A stretch of 55,711 nucleotides of DNA, taken from the NCBI GenBank assembly GCA_046546095.1, contig JBKGYK010000008.1, forward strand, positions 1-55,711, in the 5' to 3' direction. Shown here piece after piece: positions 26,290 to 35,552 of this stretch; the first letter of the stretch is position 1; each line of letters opens with the position of its first letter. The stretch comes from JAQIBY01 sp046546095 (GTDB lineage Bacteria; Bacteroidota; Bacteroidia; Bacteroidales; ML635J-15). The translations under genes were made by a program, and so were the position numbers. The notes under the pieces are model-generated. The model did not search any database. It was not told the origin of the DNA and saw nothing but the letters and a program-made list of their open reading frames with translations.

Positions 26290-27033
26290 TTAGTCCCTGT
26301 ATAAGTTTGAGAAGCTCAGGTTAATGCCTAAATTCAGATTCAGGGGCATATAACTCAGACTTTGTTTTGTTAGTTTCCTTGAATAAATCAACTGAATATG
26401 AAATTTCAGCATCTCAGAACCCGCACGTAAGGTCAGAGCCGGTTCCAGGAAAGGATAAATATGCCCGTCCAGATCGTTAATGTCCTCAGCAGAAAGCTCG
26501 GATTCAGTGTAGTTTTTGTATGCAACATCAAAAAATCCTACTCCCATAAATCTCGTACTAAAAGCAATTTGAATGTTATCTGTGGTGTACCCAATTGATG
26601 GCTGCACAAAAGCACGCCAGGATGCGGCAGCGTATTCGTATGTTGACAGGTAATTGTCATTTTCAAATTTATCAAAATTGTATTCGTAGGCGCCGTATCC
26701 ACCACCTCCGTATATTTCAAATACAGAGTTTTCATCAAAATTGCTATAGTAACCAAGTCCGCCTTCCAGTGAATAGCGACTTGTAATGTATTCTTTCCGG
26801 ATTTCATGAGCGGATGTACTTGCCCATTCATTTTTATTGTAGTGTCCGTTAAGCATTACCCCCAGATTATCCGTGAGTCCGTATGCCACCTGATAATTAT
26901 TGTAAGATACTGTGGATGTGACATCACCTTTGTTTTGCAGCAATGGTACGTTTTGCATGGAAGGCTTGTACATTACCTTGCAGGATGAGCTCAGCAGGAG
27001 CAGGAGCAACATGGGGAGTAAATACGTTTTCAT
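26290..27033 (-). CDS. Lipoprotein with beta-barrel-like repeats, function unknown
   Basis: The 247-residue protein carries a clear lipoprotein signal: a run of leucines followed by the lipobox LSSSC (Cys at residue 18). The mature part has regularly alternating hydrophobic/polar strands with many Tyr and Gly (GYYSNF, YGGGGYGAYEYNF, LGINLSF at the C-terminus), and the C-terminal residues FSNLYRD are compatible with a barrel. It resembles small outer-membrane proteins of Bacteroidota rather than any named enzyme. Acylated barrel-like proteins are uncommon but known. Monocistronic, with a possible promoter at 27056-27063. Confidence 0.65.
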   Translation of the reverse strand: MKTYLLPMLLLLLLSSSCKVMYKPSMQNVPLLQNKGDVTSTVSYNNYQVAYGLTDNLGVMLNGHYNKNEWASTSAHEIRKEYITSRYSLEGGLGYYSNFDENSVFEIYGGGGYGAYEYNFDKFENDNYLSTYEYAAASWRAFVQPSIGYTTDNIQIAFSTRFMGVGFFDVAYKNYTESELSAEDINDLDGHIYPFLEPALTLRAGSEMLKFHIQLIYSRKLTKQSLSYMPLNLNLGINLSFSNLYRD

Positions 27034-27055
27034 GGCTTAAGGTTTTTTACTTTTT

Positions 27056-27063
27056 CAAATATA
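27056..27063 (-). promoter_or_regulatory. Candidate -7 element for the lipoprotein gene
   Basis: CAAATATA on the plus strand reads TATATTTG on the minus strand (TAnnTTTG), 22 bp before the ATG at 27033. No good -33 partner is seen. Confidence 0.4.
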
Positions 27064-27128
27064 AGCAAAAAACCAATGAGTTTGAAATTCAATTTATCAG
27101 AAAAAATAATCTTTTGTGAATGAACCTG

Positions 27129-28268
27129 TTATTGTTTTTCTATTTTGAGTTGCTTGGTGCTGCCCTCTGATATGATTTCCAGAACATATATTCCCGGTTT
27201 TATATGAGAGCTTTCTATGCGTTTGTGTATGGCAAGACTACCATAGCTCGATTCCCATTTATCCACGGGTTTGCCGTTCAGGTCTGTGAGTCTGAAAATG
27301 ATATCACCTTCAGGCCAGTTTTCCAGCATGATATTAAGTTCTGATGAAAAGGGATTGGGATATATGTATACATCCATATCCATTTCCTTGCTGCTGCAAT
27401 CTGCACTTACAATATCGAAAGTTTCCCGGCTTCCGTCTGTGTCAATTTGTGTCAGTCGGTAATACCGGATTCCCTCTTCGCTTTCATCATATTCGGTGTA
27501 AACAATTTCATGATGGCTGTTACCTGCCCCCGGGAGAGTGCTGATTTGTTCCCAGTCAATGGAATTATCACTTTGTTCCAGAATGAAAAGCTCGTTGTTT
27601 GTCTCGGAAGCAGTTGCCCAGCTAAGCTCAACATTATCAGAAATGCACTCAGCACTGAAATGTAAAAGCTCTACAGGAAGCAGACTGGGTATGGTGCTTC
27701 CGTCAGAAACTGAGTTGTTCGGCTGAATTCCAAAGGTGGTTCCTTTCCCTGAAAATGAACCTGCACTTATCTGGCCATCACCACTAATGTCGCCTCCATT
27801 GCCATTATCAAAATCTCCGTCAACATCAACACTGCCATTAATTTCTACTTCATCAGAATTGTTTTTGTTTTTAAAATCTCCCATTACCTTGATGTTTCCT
27901 GTATTGCTAACAAAAACCTCACTTTGATTTGCAAATGTCAAATGATAAACCCGCAATGAATCCTTAACTTCCAGACGGGAATTCGCCCTGATATACAAAT
28001 CATTGTCGCCTTTGAGTGAACCACCGGGATGTATGATCATACGGTCAAACTGAAAATCAACGTCCTGGTTCAGAACAATGTCATGATGAATATGAATGAT
28101 ATCACCGTTTGCTGAGGGAACAATAGTGTTGTCCCATGCGTTTGCATCATCCCATAATCCGTCAGAAACTGTGGTGTGTGTAGCAGCCCGGCATCCAATT
28201 GAGGTGAAAATAACCAAGACAAGTGTCAGGGTTAAAAATTTCAGTATATTGGATGTTTTTATTGTCAT
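27129..28268 (-). CDS. T9SS type A cargo with G8/beta-helix-like N-terminus
   Basis: The 379-residue exported protein has a signal peptide at about 1-28, ending near the Ala-rich CRAA. The N-terminal part has beta-helical repeats: VSDGLWDDANAWDNTIVP then repeated GD-(V/I)-x-(V/I) strands (VDVDGDFDNGNGG, INGSVD), similar to G8 or autotransporter-adhesin-like cell-surface domains. The middle (about 190-285) has a conserved Bacteroidota module, LPVELLHFSAE and ELSWATASETNNELF through RYYRLTQIDTDG. It ends with a type A sorting domain beginning at IYPNPFSSELN. A structural or adhesive surface role is inferred. Complete. Confidence 0.85.
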   Translation of the reverse strand: MTIKTSNILKFLTLTLVLVIFTSIGCRAATHTTVSDGLWDDANAWDNTIVPSANGDIIHIHHDIVLNQDVDFQFDRMIIHPGGSLKGDNDLYIRANSRLEVKDSLRVYHLTFANQSEVFVSNTGNIKVMGDFKNKNNSDEVEINGSVDVDGDFDNGNGGDISGDGQISAGSFSGKGTTFGIQPNNSVSDGSTIPSLLPVELLHFSAECISDNVELSWATASETNNELFILEQSDNSIDWEQISTLPGAGNSHHEIVYTEYDESEEGIRYYRLTQIDTDGSRETFDIVSADCSSKEMDMDVYIYPNPFSSELNIMLENWPEGDIIFRLTDLNGKPVDKWESSYGSLAIHKRIESSHIKPGIYVLEIISEGSTKQLKIEKQ

Positions 28269-28609
28269 TCGGGACGTTTTTCATTTAAAATTTGTCTAAG
28301 TATAACATTTTCAACCTTGACGAGCAAAATACTTTGGTGAATGTTGCATATTTTGTGATAGAAATGGTTTTCTTTTTGATGAGTGATTGATTTTTGATGA
28401 TGAATTTTGTATATTTATGAATCATTATGTAATGGTAGCATCTGTAGATAAGCATAAGTACTGCAGTTCATCTTTCCTGCAAATATGCTTTCTTACCTAT
28501 TTGCTTCCGGTATGATAATATTGCAAAAAAAATGGCGGCATTCATCCGTAGATTTTTCTTTAATGAATTTCTTTTCTTACTTTGACATCCGTAATTATAA
28601 GCATAAAAA
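28269..28609. other. 341-bp divergent intergenic region
   Basis: AT-rich region between the type A protein and the divergent papain-like protease. It must hold both promoters, but I see no complete TTTG/TAnnTTTG pair. It has no tRNA-like fold and no strong hairpin that I can recognise. Confidence 0.5.
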
Positions 28610-29821
28610 ATGAAAAAGATTGTCACTTTTCTTATCTTGTTTATTGCAACTGTGGCTGTTTATGCACAGGATGAGGCAAAATACAAAACCTACGAACCAG
28701 GATTTTATCATCGTTTTATTCTTCGCGATGTACGGGCTGTAAAAGCAGCGCAGGAAGACGGAGAGAAAGAAAAGTATCTGGTGATGGATCATTCGGACAA
28801 GCAAATTCCAGACGATCCGGATGATTATACAAGAATGTGGGCACAACCTTCAATTTCTCAGGGAAATGCCGGGACATGCTGGGCTTATGGCGGCACTTCA
28901 TTTGTGGAATCTGAGCACAAAAGACTTGGAGGTGATGCACTCAAACTGTCTGAAATGTTCACAGTGTATTGGGAATATGTTGAAAAAGCCCGTCGATATG
29001 TAAAAACCCGTGGTGAATCAAACTTTACTCAGGGCTCCCAGGCCAATGCAGTTACACGGATGATAAAAATGCATGGTGCCGTTCCGGAAAGTGCATACAG
29101 CGGACTGAAAGGTGGCAGAAAATATCACTCACATGAGAAGATGATGAAAGAAATGCAATCATTTCTGACTTCAGTAAAAGAGGATGATGCCTGGAACGAA
29201 AAAGCTGTAATCTCAACCATACAATCCATTATGCATCACCATATGGGGGAGCCCCCGGCTGAGTTTGAGTACAACGGAGAAACTTTTACACCAGAATCCT
29301 TCAGGAATGAAGTGTTGAAATTCAGACCTGAGGATTATACTGATGTGATGTCAACCATGGCAGTGGAGTACGGAGAAACAGGATTGTATGATGTGCCGGA
29401 CAACTGGTGGAAGAGCGATGCATATTACAATCTGGAGCTGGATGCGTATATGGATTTGCTTCAGGATGCTTTGGAAAATGGATACACAGCTGCAATCGGT
29501 GGGGATGTTAGTGAAGCCGGGTTTTCCCGTAAGACCAATGCCGCAATGATTCCGGATTTTGATATAGAATCAAAAAATATCAATGCCGCTGCCAGAGAAT
29601 TCCGTTTTGCCAACAAATCCACCACAGATGACCACATCATGCACATCATTGGGTTTCAGAAATTCAAAGGAGATATCTGGTACCTGGTAAAGGATTCCAG
29701 TTCCGGTTCCCGGAATACAGAAAAAGATGCTGCAGGATTCGGGTATTATTTCATGCATGAGGATTATATAAAACTTAAAATCCTCACCTTTACCGTTCAT
29801 AAATCTGTACTGAATAATTAA
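28610..29821 (+). CDS. Exported papain-like (C1/bleomycin hydrolase type) cysteine protease with altered triad
   Basis: The 403-residue protein has a signal peptide (about 1-20, AVYAQ). The active-site block is QGNAGTCWAYGG with nucleophile C90 and the oxyanion Gln three turns before. The His region is TTDDHIMHIIGF with H342. In papain the third residue is Asn in a KNSWG motif; here the aligned stretch is VKDSSSGS, placing D362 at the Asn position and Ser for Trp. Bleomycin hydrolase-like C1B proteases are the closest group by block order. No T9SS sorting domain is visible, so the protein is probably periplasmic. Activity is uncertain because of the D362 change. Confidence 0.85.
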   Translation: MKKIVTFLILFIATVAVYAQDEAKYKTYEPGFYHRFILRDVRAVKAAQEDGEKEKYLVMDHSDKQIPDDPDDYTRMWAQPSISQGNAGTCWAYGGTSFVESEHKRLGGDALKLSEMFTVYWEYVEKARRYVKTRGESNFTQGSQANAVTRMIKMHGAVPESAYSGLKGGRKYHSHEKMMKEMQSFLTSVKEDDAWNEKAVISTIQSIMHHHMGEPPAEFEYNGETFTPESFRNEVLKFRPEDYTDVMSTMAVEYGETGLYDVPDNWWKSDAYYNLELDAYMDLLQDALENGYTAAIGGDVSEAGFSRKTNAAMIPDFDIESKNINAAAREFRFANKSTTDDHIMHIIGFQKFKGDIWYLVKDSSSGSRNTEKDAAGFGYYFMHEDYIKLKILTFTVHKSVLNN

Positions 29822-29938
29822 AATGTAGAATTGTCTGAATACTATTTACAGTACTGTCGGTCTGGTCTCAGCACTTTACCCTGATTTGGTTATCAATACA
29901 TTGGCCTTGATTTCTTACAGTTATTCCTGTGATTTTTT

Positions 29939-29968
29939 TTTGTTCCTTAAAATTATTGCTTACCTTTA
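29939..29968 (+). promoter_or_regulatory. Candidate promoter of the SprB/PKD protein gene
   Basis: TTTG (29939-29942), an 18-bp spacer, then TACCTTTA (29961-29968), one mismatch from TAnnTTTG. Transcription would start near 29975, giving a leader of about 50 nt. Confidence 0.45.
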
Positions 29969-30024
29969 TTGCATCTAGGGAAGATAGTTTCGCGTAAAGC
30001 GGGAGTATTTAATTTTGAGTGACT

Positions 30025-33000
30025 ATGAGAAAATCATTAGTAATCATTGTGTTACTGTACATCTCAGGTATGGTGTGCGGGCAAAATTTAGTACTGAATC
30101 CAAGTTTTGAATCTGTAACCGAGGCAAATCTGCAATGCGGCTGGTACACAAGCCAGGCGCAATTTGCTGATGCGATGGATAACTGGACAGCTCCAACAGG
30201 CGGTTCTACTGATATATTTAGTCTGACACTGGATCAGTCCTGCTACTGCCATCCGCATTCAACTCACACCAGTGCTGTAGGTACACAAGATCCCCGCACA
30301 GGTGATGTCATGAGCCATGTAACGGTGTATGGGGATGGTGGCTGTGATCCCTACAGAGAATACCTGCAGGGAGAGCTTTCTACACCTCTTGTCGTAGGAA
30401 ATACCTACGAAGTTGAATTTTATGTTTCTTTTGGTGATTATTGTACAGATGCAACCAATAACCTGGGTGTGTATTTTACCACTGCACCTGTGGATGACGG
30501 ATCTATGTGTGTGTATGATGTGGATCCACAACTTAACTATACCACTGTTGTTACGGAAGAGGACGACTGGTATCAGATTTTATTCACTTTTACACCTACA
30601 CAGCCATACGAATATTTCATGCTCGGAAATTTTTATACAGATGTGGAAACATCAACCATACCCATGGGAGGGAGCAAATCTACTGTCAGGTACTTTGTTG
30701 ACGATGTAAGAATAGAAGAAGCAAATGTCATTCCAACTTCTGATTTTACAGTTACCTCTCCGGTCTGTGAAGGTGAATCCTCCACCATTACTTACACCGG
30801 TAATGCTTCTTCATCAGCTACTTATCACTGGGATTTTGACGGAGGAAACGCTTCTCCCGGTACCGGCCAGGGTCCGCATGATGTGTACTGGATGGATGAT
30901 GGAGATTATACCATCTCACTCTGGGTTGAAGAGAATGGTGAAAGTTCGGATACCACATCCCATACAGTCACTGTTAATCCTATCCCAACCCCGTCTTTTA
31001 CACTTGGAGACCTGGATTGTTTTGGTGACAATGTAACCGCTACTTACACCGGATCAGCATCGTCCTCTGCTTCATATAACTGGAGTTTTGATGGTGCTAC
31101 AGTGATTTCCGGCAGTGGTCAGGGACCCTATACTCTTGAATGGAACACAACGGGTACACATACTGTTACACTGGATGTTACAGAAAACGGATGTACCTCA
31201 CTGCCAAATTCCGAAACACTTGTCAATCCACCTGAGTTAACCCTGGATCTGACTTCCCAGGATATCTCCTGTTTCGGAATGAATGACGGTGCCATAACAT
31301 CATCTGTTTCAGGTGGTACTGCGCCATATAATTACCTTTGGTCAGAATCATCCACCACTTCCGGGATATCCGGTTTGTCTCAAGACAGCTATATTCTGAC
31401 TGTCACTGATGATCACGGCTGTACAATAAGTGATACCGCACAGATCGATGAGCCGGATGAACTTTTGCTTTTTGCCGATACGGATCAGAATATTTGCTAT
31501 GGAGATACTGCCGTTTTGTCGGTCAGCCTTACTGGTGGCGTTTCACCTTTCACCTATTACTATGATGATGGAAGTGGTGTCCAGTCATCATCCACCCCTG
31601 ACATTGATGTGAGCCCCGATACAAATACGGATTTTTCAGTTTTTGCGGAAGATAGCAACGGGTGTTTGTCTGATACAGTCAACATTGCCGTTCAGGTCAG
31701 CAGCCCGATGTCTGTTAATACAAGCCTGCAAAATATAAGTTGTAACGGTATGTGTGATGGTGAGGTTGAGCTCATCGTCAGCGGTGGTGTAATGCCCTAC
31801 AGCTATTCATGGTCATCAGGGACAAATATCCAGACCGGGTTTTGTGCCGGCGATTATGATGTGACCATTACGGATAGTCTTGGTTGTACACGGGAAATCA
31901 GTTTTACCATTAGCGAACCGGATATACTTTCAGTTAACCTGGATGCTGAGGATGCTAGCTGTTTTGGAATAGCAGATGGGAGTATTTCTTCAAGTGTCAG
32001 TGGGGGTACTCCACCATACGATTATGCCTGGAACAATTCAGAAAATAATGCAGATATCACAGGTTTAGCTCCGGGAAATTATTCTCTTAGCGTGACTGAT
32101 GATCATGCTTGTACTGCAGAAGCACTTGCCAGCATTTCCGAACCTACAGAAGTGCAGCTTAGCGTGAGCGATGATCTGTTTCTGTGTGCAGGGGATCCTG
32201 CCAACATGACAGCTTCGGCAAGTGGGGGCAATGGACCATATATATACTATTGGGATACGGGTAATGGTTTTACTGCCGGCAATTCATCCCAGACTGAATA
32301 TCCTTATAGCTCTATGGATTATGCGGTTTATGCTGAAGATGATAACGGATGTGTTTCTGATACAGCTTATATTTCGGTAAGTCTGAGTTCTGTGATGCAT
32401 ATGGACCTGCAGGTTAATGATATATCCTGTCATTCCATCTGTGATGGTAGTGCAGAAATTAACATTACCGGAGGCATTTCTCCATTCGAGTATTCCTGGG
32501 AAAGCAATGACAATACCATATCCGGATTATGTGCAGGCAATTATCAGGTCAGCATTACAGATCAGAATGATTGCGTGGTAGATACCTCTTTTTATATCGC
32601 TGAACCGGATACCCTGATGGGAACAATTTACGGAACAGATCCTTTGTGCCCGGGAAGTTCGGACGGAACTGCTTTTGTGGATATGTCCGGTGGAACACCA
32701 CCATATGAGTACCAGTGGGCTGAAGGCCAACAGGAAGATACGGCAGTAAATCTGTCCGCCGGTCTTCAATCAATTACAGTAACGGATGCCAATAACTGTC
32801 AGACAGCTTTGCAAATTCATCTGGATGAACCTGACAACATTATCATCAACGGTTTGTACGGAAGTCAGATTTGTATCAATGGTTCTGCAAATCTGAATGC
32901 ATCAATTACCGGAGGAACAGCGCCTTATTACTATCAGTGGACTGGCACAGACAGCTCTGTTTGGAATGGTACTGAGTTTACTGTCAGTCCTGATGAAACG

Positions 33001-34146
33001 GAAGATTATTCACTCATGATTACAGATGCCAATGGCTGTACAAAAGAGCAGACAGTAACGGTAAGTGTTTATCCTGAAATTGAAATACTCAACCTCTACA
33101 CCAATGCTGATTCTGTCTGCCGGGGCGAAAGCACAAAACTTAACTTTGAAGTAGCCGGCGGTAACGGTGGGCCCTACGAGGTGATGCTGAATGATAACCA
33201 GATTATTACTTCTCCTCATACCATCAGTCCGCAGCATTCGGGCTGGTATGAAATAAAAGTATCAGATGCATGTGAAACACCATCGGTAAAAGATTCGGTT
33301 TATATTGAAGTACTTGATCTGCCGGCCAACAACTTTGTGTCTGATATCGTTGCAAAATGCCCTCCTGCAAAGGTTTCATTCCATGAGCTCAATGAGCAGG
33401 AAGGATATATTTATGAATGGACCTTTGGTGATGGAGATTTTGCCTATGGTGCTCAAACTTCTCATGTTTATGAAAACAGCGGATGGTATGATGTCAGTTT
33501 ACTTGTGACAGATGTGTTTGGCTGTACCAAACGTAATTACAGAGAGGATATGATACATATATATCCTGTGCCTGATATTGATTTCTATACACGGCCAAAT
33601 GATGTGAGTATGCTCAATCCGGAAGTGGAGTTTCATCCTGTAACAGCCAATACCGACAGCCTGTACTGGTACTTTGGTGATGGAGATTCAACACTTTCCA
33701 GCAGATGGAATCCTGTACATATGTATGAAGATATCGGGCAGTTTGCTGTCAGGGTGATTGGAGTCAATAATTACGGTTGCAGGGATACTGCCAGAAAAGT
33801 TCTGAAAATAAAAGAACATTTTACTTTTTATGCACCAACGGCTTTTACACCAAATCATGATGGCAAAAATGATTGCTTTTCTGTTTGCGGAGATGGTATT
33901 GACCCAATGGAATTTTCTCTTAGCGTGTATAACAGGTGGGGAGAAGTTGTTTTTGAAACCGACAGATATGACAATAGTACCGGATGCAATGGATGTGGTA
34001 GTACTACCTGGGACGGAACCGCACAGGGAAATCTCATGAAAGGAGATGAACTTCTGCCGGCCGGTACTTACCCGTGGGTTTGTGTTTATAAAGACATCTT
34101 CGGGGTAGAGCACAAAGAGGAAGGCGTGGTGAAACTCATTCGTTGA
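30025..34146 (+). CDS. SprB-repeat/PKD surface protein with type B (gliding-associated) sorting domain
   Basis: The 1373-residue protein has a signal peptide 1-20 (GMVCGQ). The ATG at 30025 is preferred over an in-frame GTG six bases upstream. Residues about 21-235 look like a carbohydrate-binding jelly roll (NLVLNPSFE start, FVDDVRIE end). Two PKD-like domains follow, then about five SprB repeats of roughly 75 residues (ISCFGMNDG, GG(T/I)xPYxYxW, VTDDHGC), alternating with Ig-like segments starting with a Cys. Two PKD domains (EWTFGDGDF, WYFGDGDST) precede the type B sorting domain (FTPNHDGKND, YNRWGEVVFET, WDGTAQG). The sorting domain has four cysteines that the usual version lacks. It is a predicted T9SS-secreted adhesin. 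Confidence 0.92.
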   Translation: MRKSLVIIVLLYISGMVCGQNLVLNPSFESVTEANLQCGWYTSQAQFADAMDNWTAPTGGSTDIFSLTLDQSCYCHPHSTHTSAVGTQDPRTGDVMSHVTVYGDGGCDPYREYLQGELSTPLVVGNTYEVEFYVSFGDYCTDATNNLGVYFTTAPVDDGSMCVYDVDPQLNYTTVVTEEDDWYQILFTFTPTQPYEYFMLGNFYTDVETSTIPMGGSKSTVRYFVDDVRIEEANVIPTSDFTVTSPVCEGESSTITYTGNASSSATYHWDFDGGNASPGTGQGPHDVYWMDDGDYTISLWVEENGESSDTTSHTVTVNPIPTPSFTLGDLDCFGDNVTATYTGSASSSASYNWSFDGATVISGSGQGPYTLEWNTTGTHTVTLDVTENGCTSLPNSETLVNPPELTLDLTSQDISCFGMNDGAITSSVSGGTAPYNYLWSESSTTSGISGLSQDSYILTVTDDHGCTISDTAQIDEPDELLLFADTDQNICYGDTAVLSVSLTGGVSPFTYYYDDGSGVQSSSTPDIDVSPDTNTDFSVFAEDSNGCLSDTVNIAVQVSSPMSVNTSLQNISCNGMCDGEVELIVSGGVMPYSYSWSSGTNIQTGFCAGDYDVTITDSLGCTREISFTISEPDILSVNLDAEDASCFGIADGSISSSVSGGTPPYDYAWNNSENNADITGLAPGNYSLSVTDDHACTAEALASISEPTEVQLSVSDDLFLCAGDPANMTASASGGNGPYIYYWDTGNGFTAGNSSQTEYPYSSMDYAVYAEDDNGCVSDTAYISVSLSSVMHMDLQVNDISCHSICDGSAEINITGGISPFEYSWESNDNTISGLCAGNYQVSITDQNDCVVDTSFYIAEPDTLMGTIYGTDPLCPGSSDGTAFVDMSGGTPPYEYQWAEGQQEDTAVNLSAGLQSITVTDANNCQTALQIHLDEPDNIIINGLYGSQICINGSANLNASITGGTAPYYYQWTGTDSSVWNGTEFTVSPDETEDYSLMITDANGCTKEQTVTVSVYPEIEILNLYTNADSVCRGESTKLNFEVAGGNGGPYEVMLNDNQIITSPHTISPQHSGWYEIKVSDACETPSVKDSVYIEVLDLPANNFVSDIVAKCPPAKVSFHELNEQEGYIYEWTFGDGDFAYGAQTSHVYENSGWYDVSLLVTDVFGCTKRNYREDMIHIYPVPDIDFYTRPNDVSMLNPEVEFHPVTANTDSLYWYFGDGDSTLSSRWNPVHMYEDIGQFAVRVIGVNNYGCRDTARKVLKIKEHFTFYAPTAFTPNHDGKNDCFSVCGDGIDPMEFSLSVYNRWGEVVFETDRYDNSTGCNGCGSTTWDGTAQGNLMKGDELLPAGTYPWVCVYKDIFGVEHKEEGVVKLIR

Positions 34147-34200
34147 TTAGCTTGATAAAAACGCAAGTCCCGATATGGATTTGATTAAAATGATACAGAG

Positions 34201-35412
34201 ATGATAAACCGGATTCTTTTTTTGATTGCCGCCATTATTATAATGCCAGGCATTTCCCTTGCTCAGAACAATGTGAATTCTGCGGAAAATTTAACATTTC
34301 AAAATTATGGTAGTTGTGGTGACATTGTTCTAACCACAGTTGATCTTTCTCAGGCTACCGCCTCGGATTATGTGGTGCCGGATTGCATGCAAGTTGATAC
34401 ATCCTGCGATATGTGGTACAAATTCGTGGTTCCTGAAAATGTAAGTGAACTTAGTTTTCATGTGTATAATTCGGATATCATTCCCCTGCCTGGTAGTCAG
34501 GAGCCTTCGGTGCCGGGGCTGGCGGTATATGATGGAAGTGGTGCTGATGCCCCGATCCTGCTTGAGTGTTTCAGTGCTGTTGCTGAGGATAGCCTGTTCA
34601 ATGCAGAAATCCGTTGGGCGGCATTGTCTGGTTTGACTGCGGGTGATACTTTGTATATGCGCTTATGGGACCAGAACAACAATGCTCAAAAACTCTTTCT
34701 TGCAGTAAGCCAGCGGATGGATTTTCCGGAAAATTATTGCGAAACGCCGGCTTCCCTGGATGAAGGTATTTGTAATATCCTCTCTGAGGGAACCGGTTTA
34801 ACAGCTCCTGAAGAATGTGGATGGAGCAAAACAGATAATCCTGCGTTTTATCATTTCACCATAACGGAGGAAAGCCCACAGCCTGTCAGTATCTGGATTT
34901 CAAACCTGACAAGCTTTTCCTTAACTGAAACCACGCAGGCTGAGCTTCAGATAGCTGTGTATGCCTGGAATGGGACAGATTGTACAAACATCGGCGGAAG
35001 CCCTCAATCCGATCCGCCCAATGTTTCCGGTTCATACATGGGATGTGAAGCAGGCACTGAAGATATCAGTTATAGTGAAGTACTGCCTCCGGGGCAATAT
35101 ATATTGGCGATTGACGGATACAGTAGCCCGGAAGGAAAAGTTATGTACGTGGGTGATGCTGGTGTTGCAACGGCTGTCGAAAATCCTGAATTTACCGGGA
35201 CAATGGTTTATCCTAACCCCTCATCAGGAGATATTTTTATTAAGACTGAATCCTTTTCCAAATGCAGCTTGTTAAGCAGTACAGGACAGTTGCTCGGAGA
35301 ATATGAGCTAAATCAGGGAAAACTCAGCCTGCAGAATTTGAAATCCGGACTGTACACTATCCTGTTTTACAAGGATTCATCTTATGTAATAAAGAAAATT
35401 GTTGTGAAATAG
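34201..35412 (+). CDS. T9SS type A protein with a paired beta-sandwich domain shared with the next gene
   Basis: The 403-residue secreted protein has a signal peptide (about 1-21, SLAQ). Residues about 25-320 form a domain also found at the start of the product of the gene at 35553: CDMWYKFVVP, ITEESPQPVSIWI, SDPPNVSGSYMGCE, and LPPGQYILAIDGYSS. This looks like a repeated beta-sandwich of the bacterial pre-peptidase C-terminal (PPC) type, but I cannot name it more exactly. A type A sorting domain begins at YPNPSSGDIF and ends KKIVVK. It lies 54 bp after the SprB/PKD gene and is probably co-transcribed. Complete. Confidence 0.85.
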   Translation: MINRILFLIAAIIIMPGISLAQNNVNSAENLTFQNYGSCGDIVLTTVDLSQATASDYVVPDCMQVDTSCDMWYKFVVPENVSELSFHVYNSDIIPLPGSQEPSVPGLAVYDGSGADAPILLECFSAVAEDSLFNAEIRWAALSGLTAGDTLYMRLWDQNNNAQKLFLAVSQRMDFPENYCETPASLDEGICNILSEGTGLTAPEECGWSKTDNPAFYHFTITEESPQPVSIWISNLTSFSLTETTQAELQIAVYAWNGTDCTNIGGSPQSDPPNVSGSYMGCEAGTEDISYSEVLPPGQYILAIDGYSSPEGKVMYVGDAGVATAVENPEFTGTMVYPNPSSGDIFIKTESFSKCSLLSSTGQLLGEYELNQGKLSLQNLKSGLYTILFYKDSSYVIKKIVVK

Positions 35413-35486
35413 TATTCTGAAAACAAGGTTTTTGTCGAATGATTCATGGACATTGCAGGAAGCTGATATTGGATATGAAAAACGGC

Positions 35487-35517
35487 TTTCTTAATCTGAA
35501 TATTTTTTCTAAATTTG
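35487..35517 (+). promoter_or_regulatory. Candidate promoter of the second SprB protein gene
   Basis: TTTC (35487-35490, one mismatch to TTTG), a 19-bp spacer and a perfect TAAATTTG (35510-35517). Predicted start near 35524, leader of about 29 nt. Confidence 0.5.
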
Positions 35518-35552
35518 TTTCAGGATATTTGGATATTGATTAAGACAGGCGC

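Noticed and set aside
28269..28609. Possible tRNA or small RNA gene in the longest gap
   Set aside because: No cloverleaf, TTC arm or strong hairpin with T-run is seen; the region is plain AT-rich sequence.
31200..32850. Regular repeats that might suggest a CRISPR or tandem DNA array
   Set aside because: Repeats are at protein level only (SprB units with differing DNA), and no short identical repeats or spacers exist.
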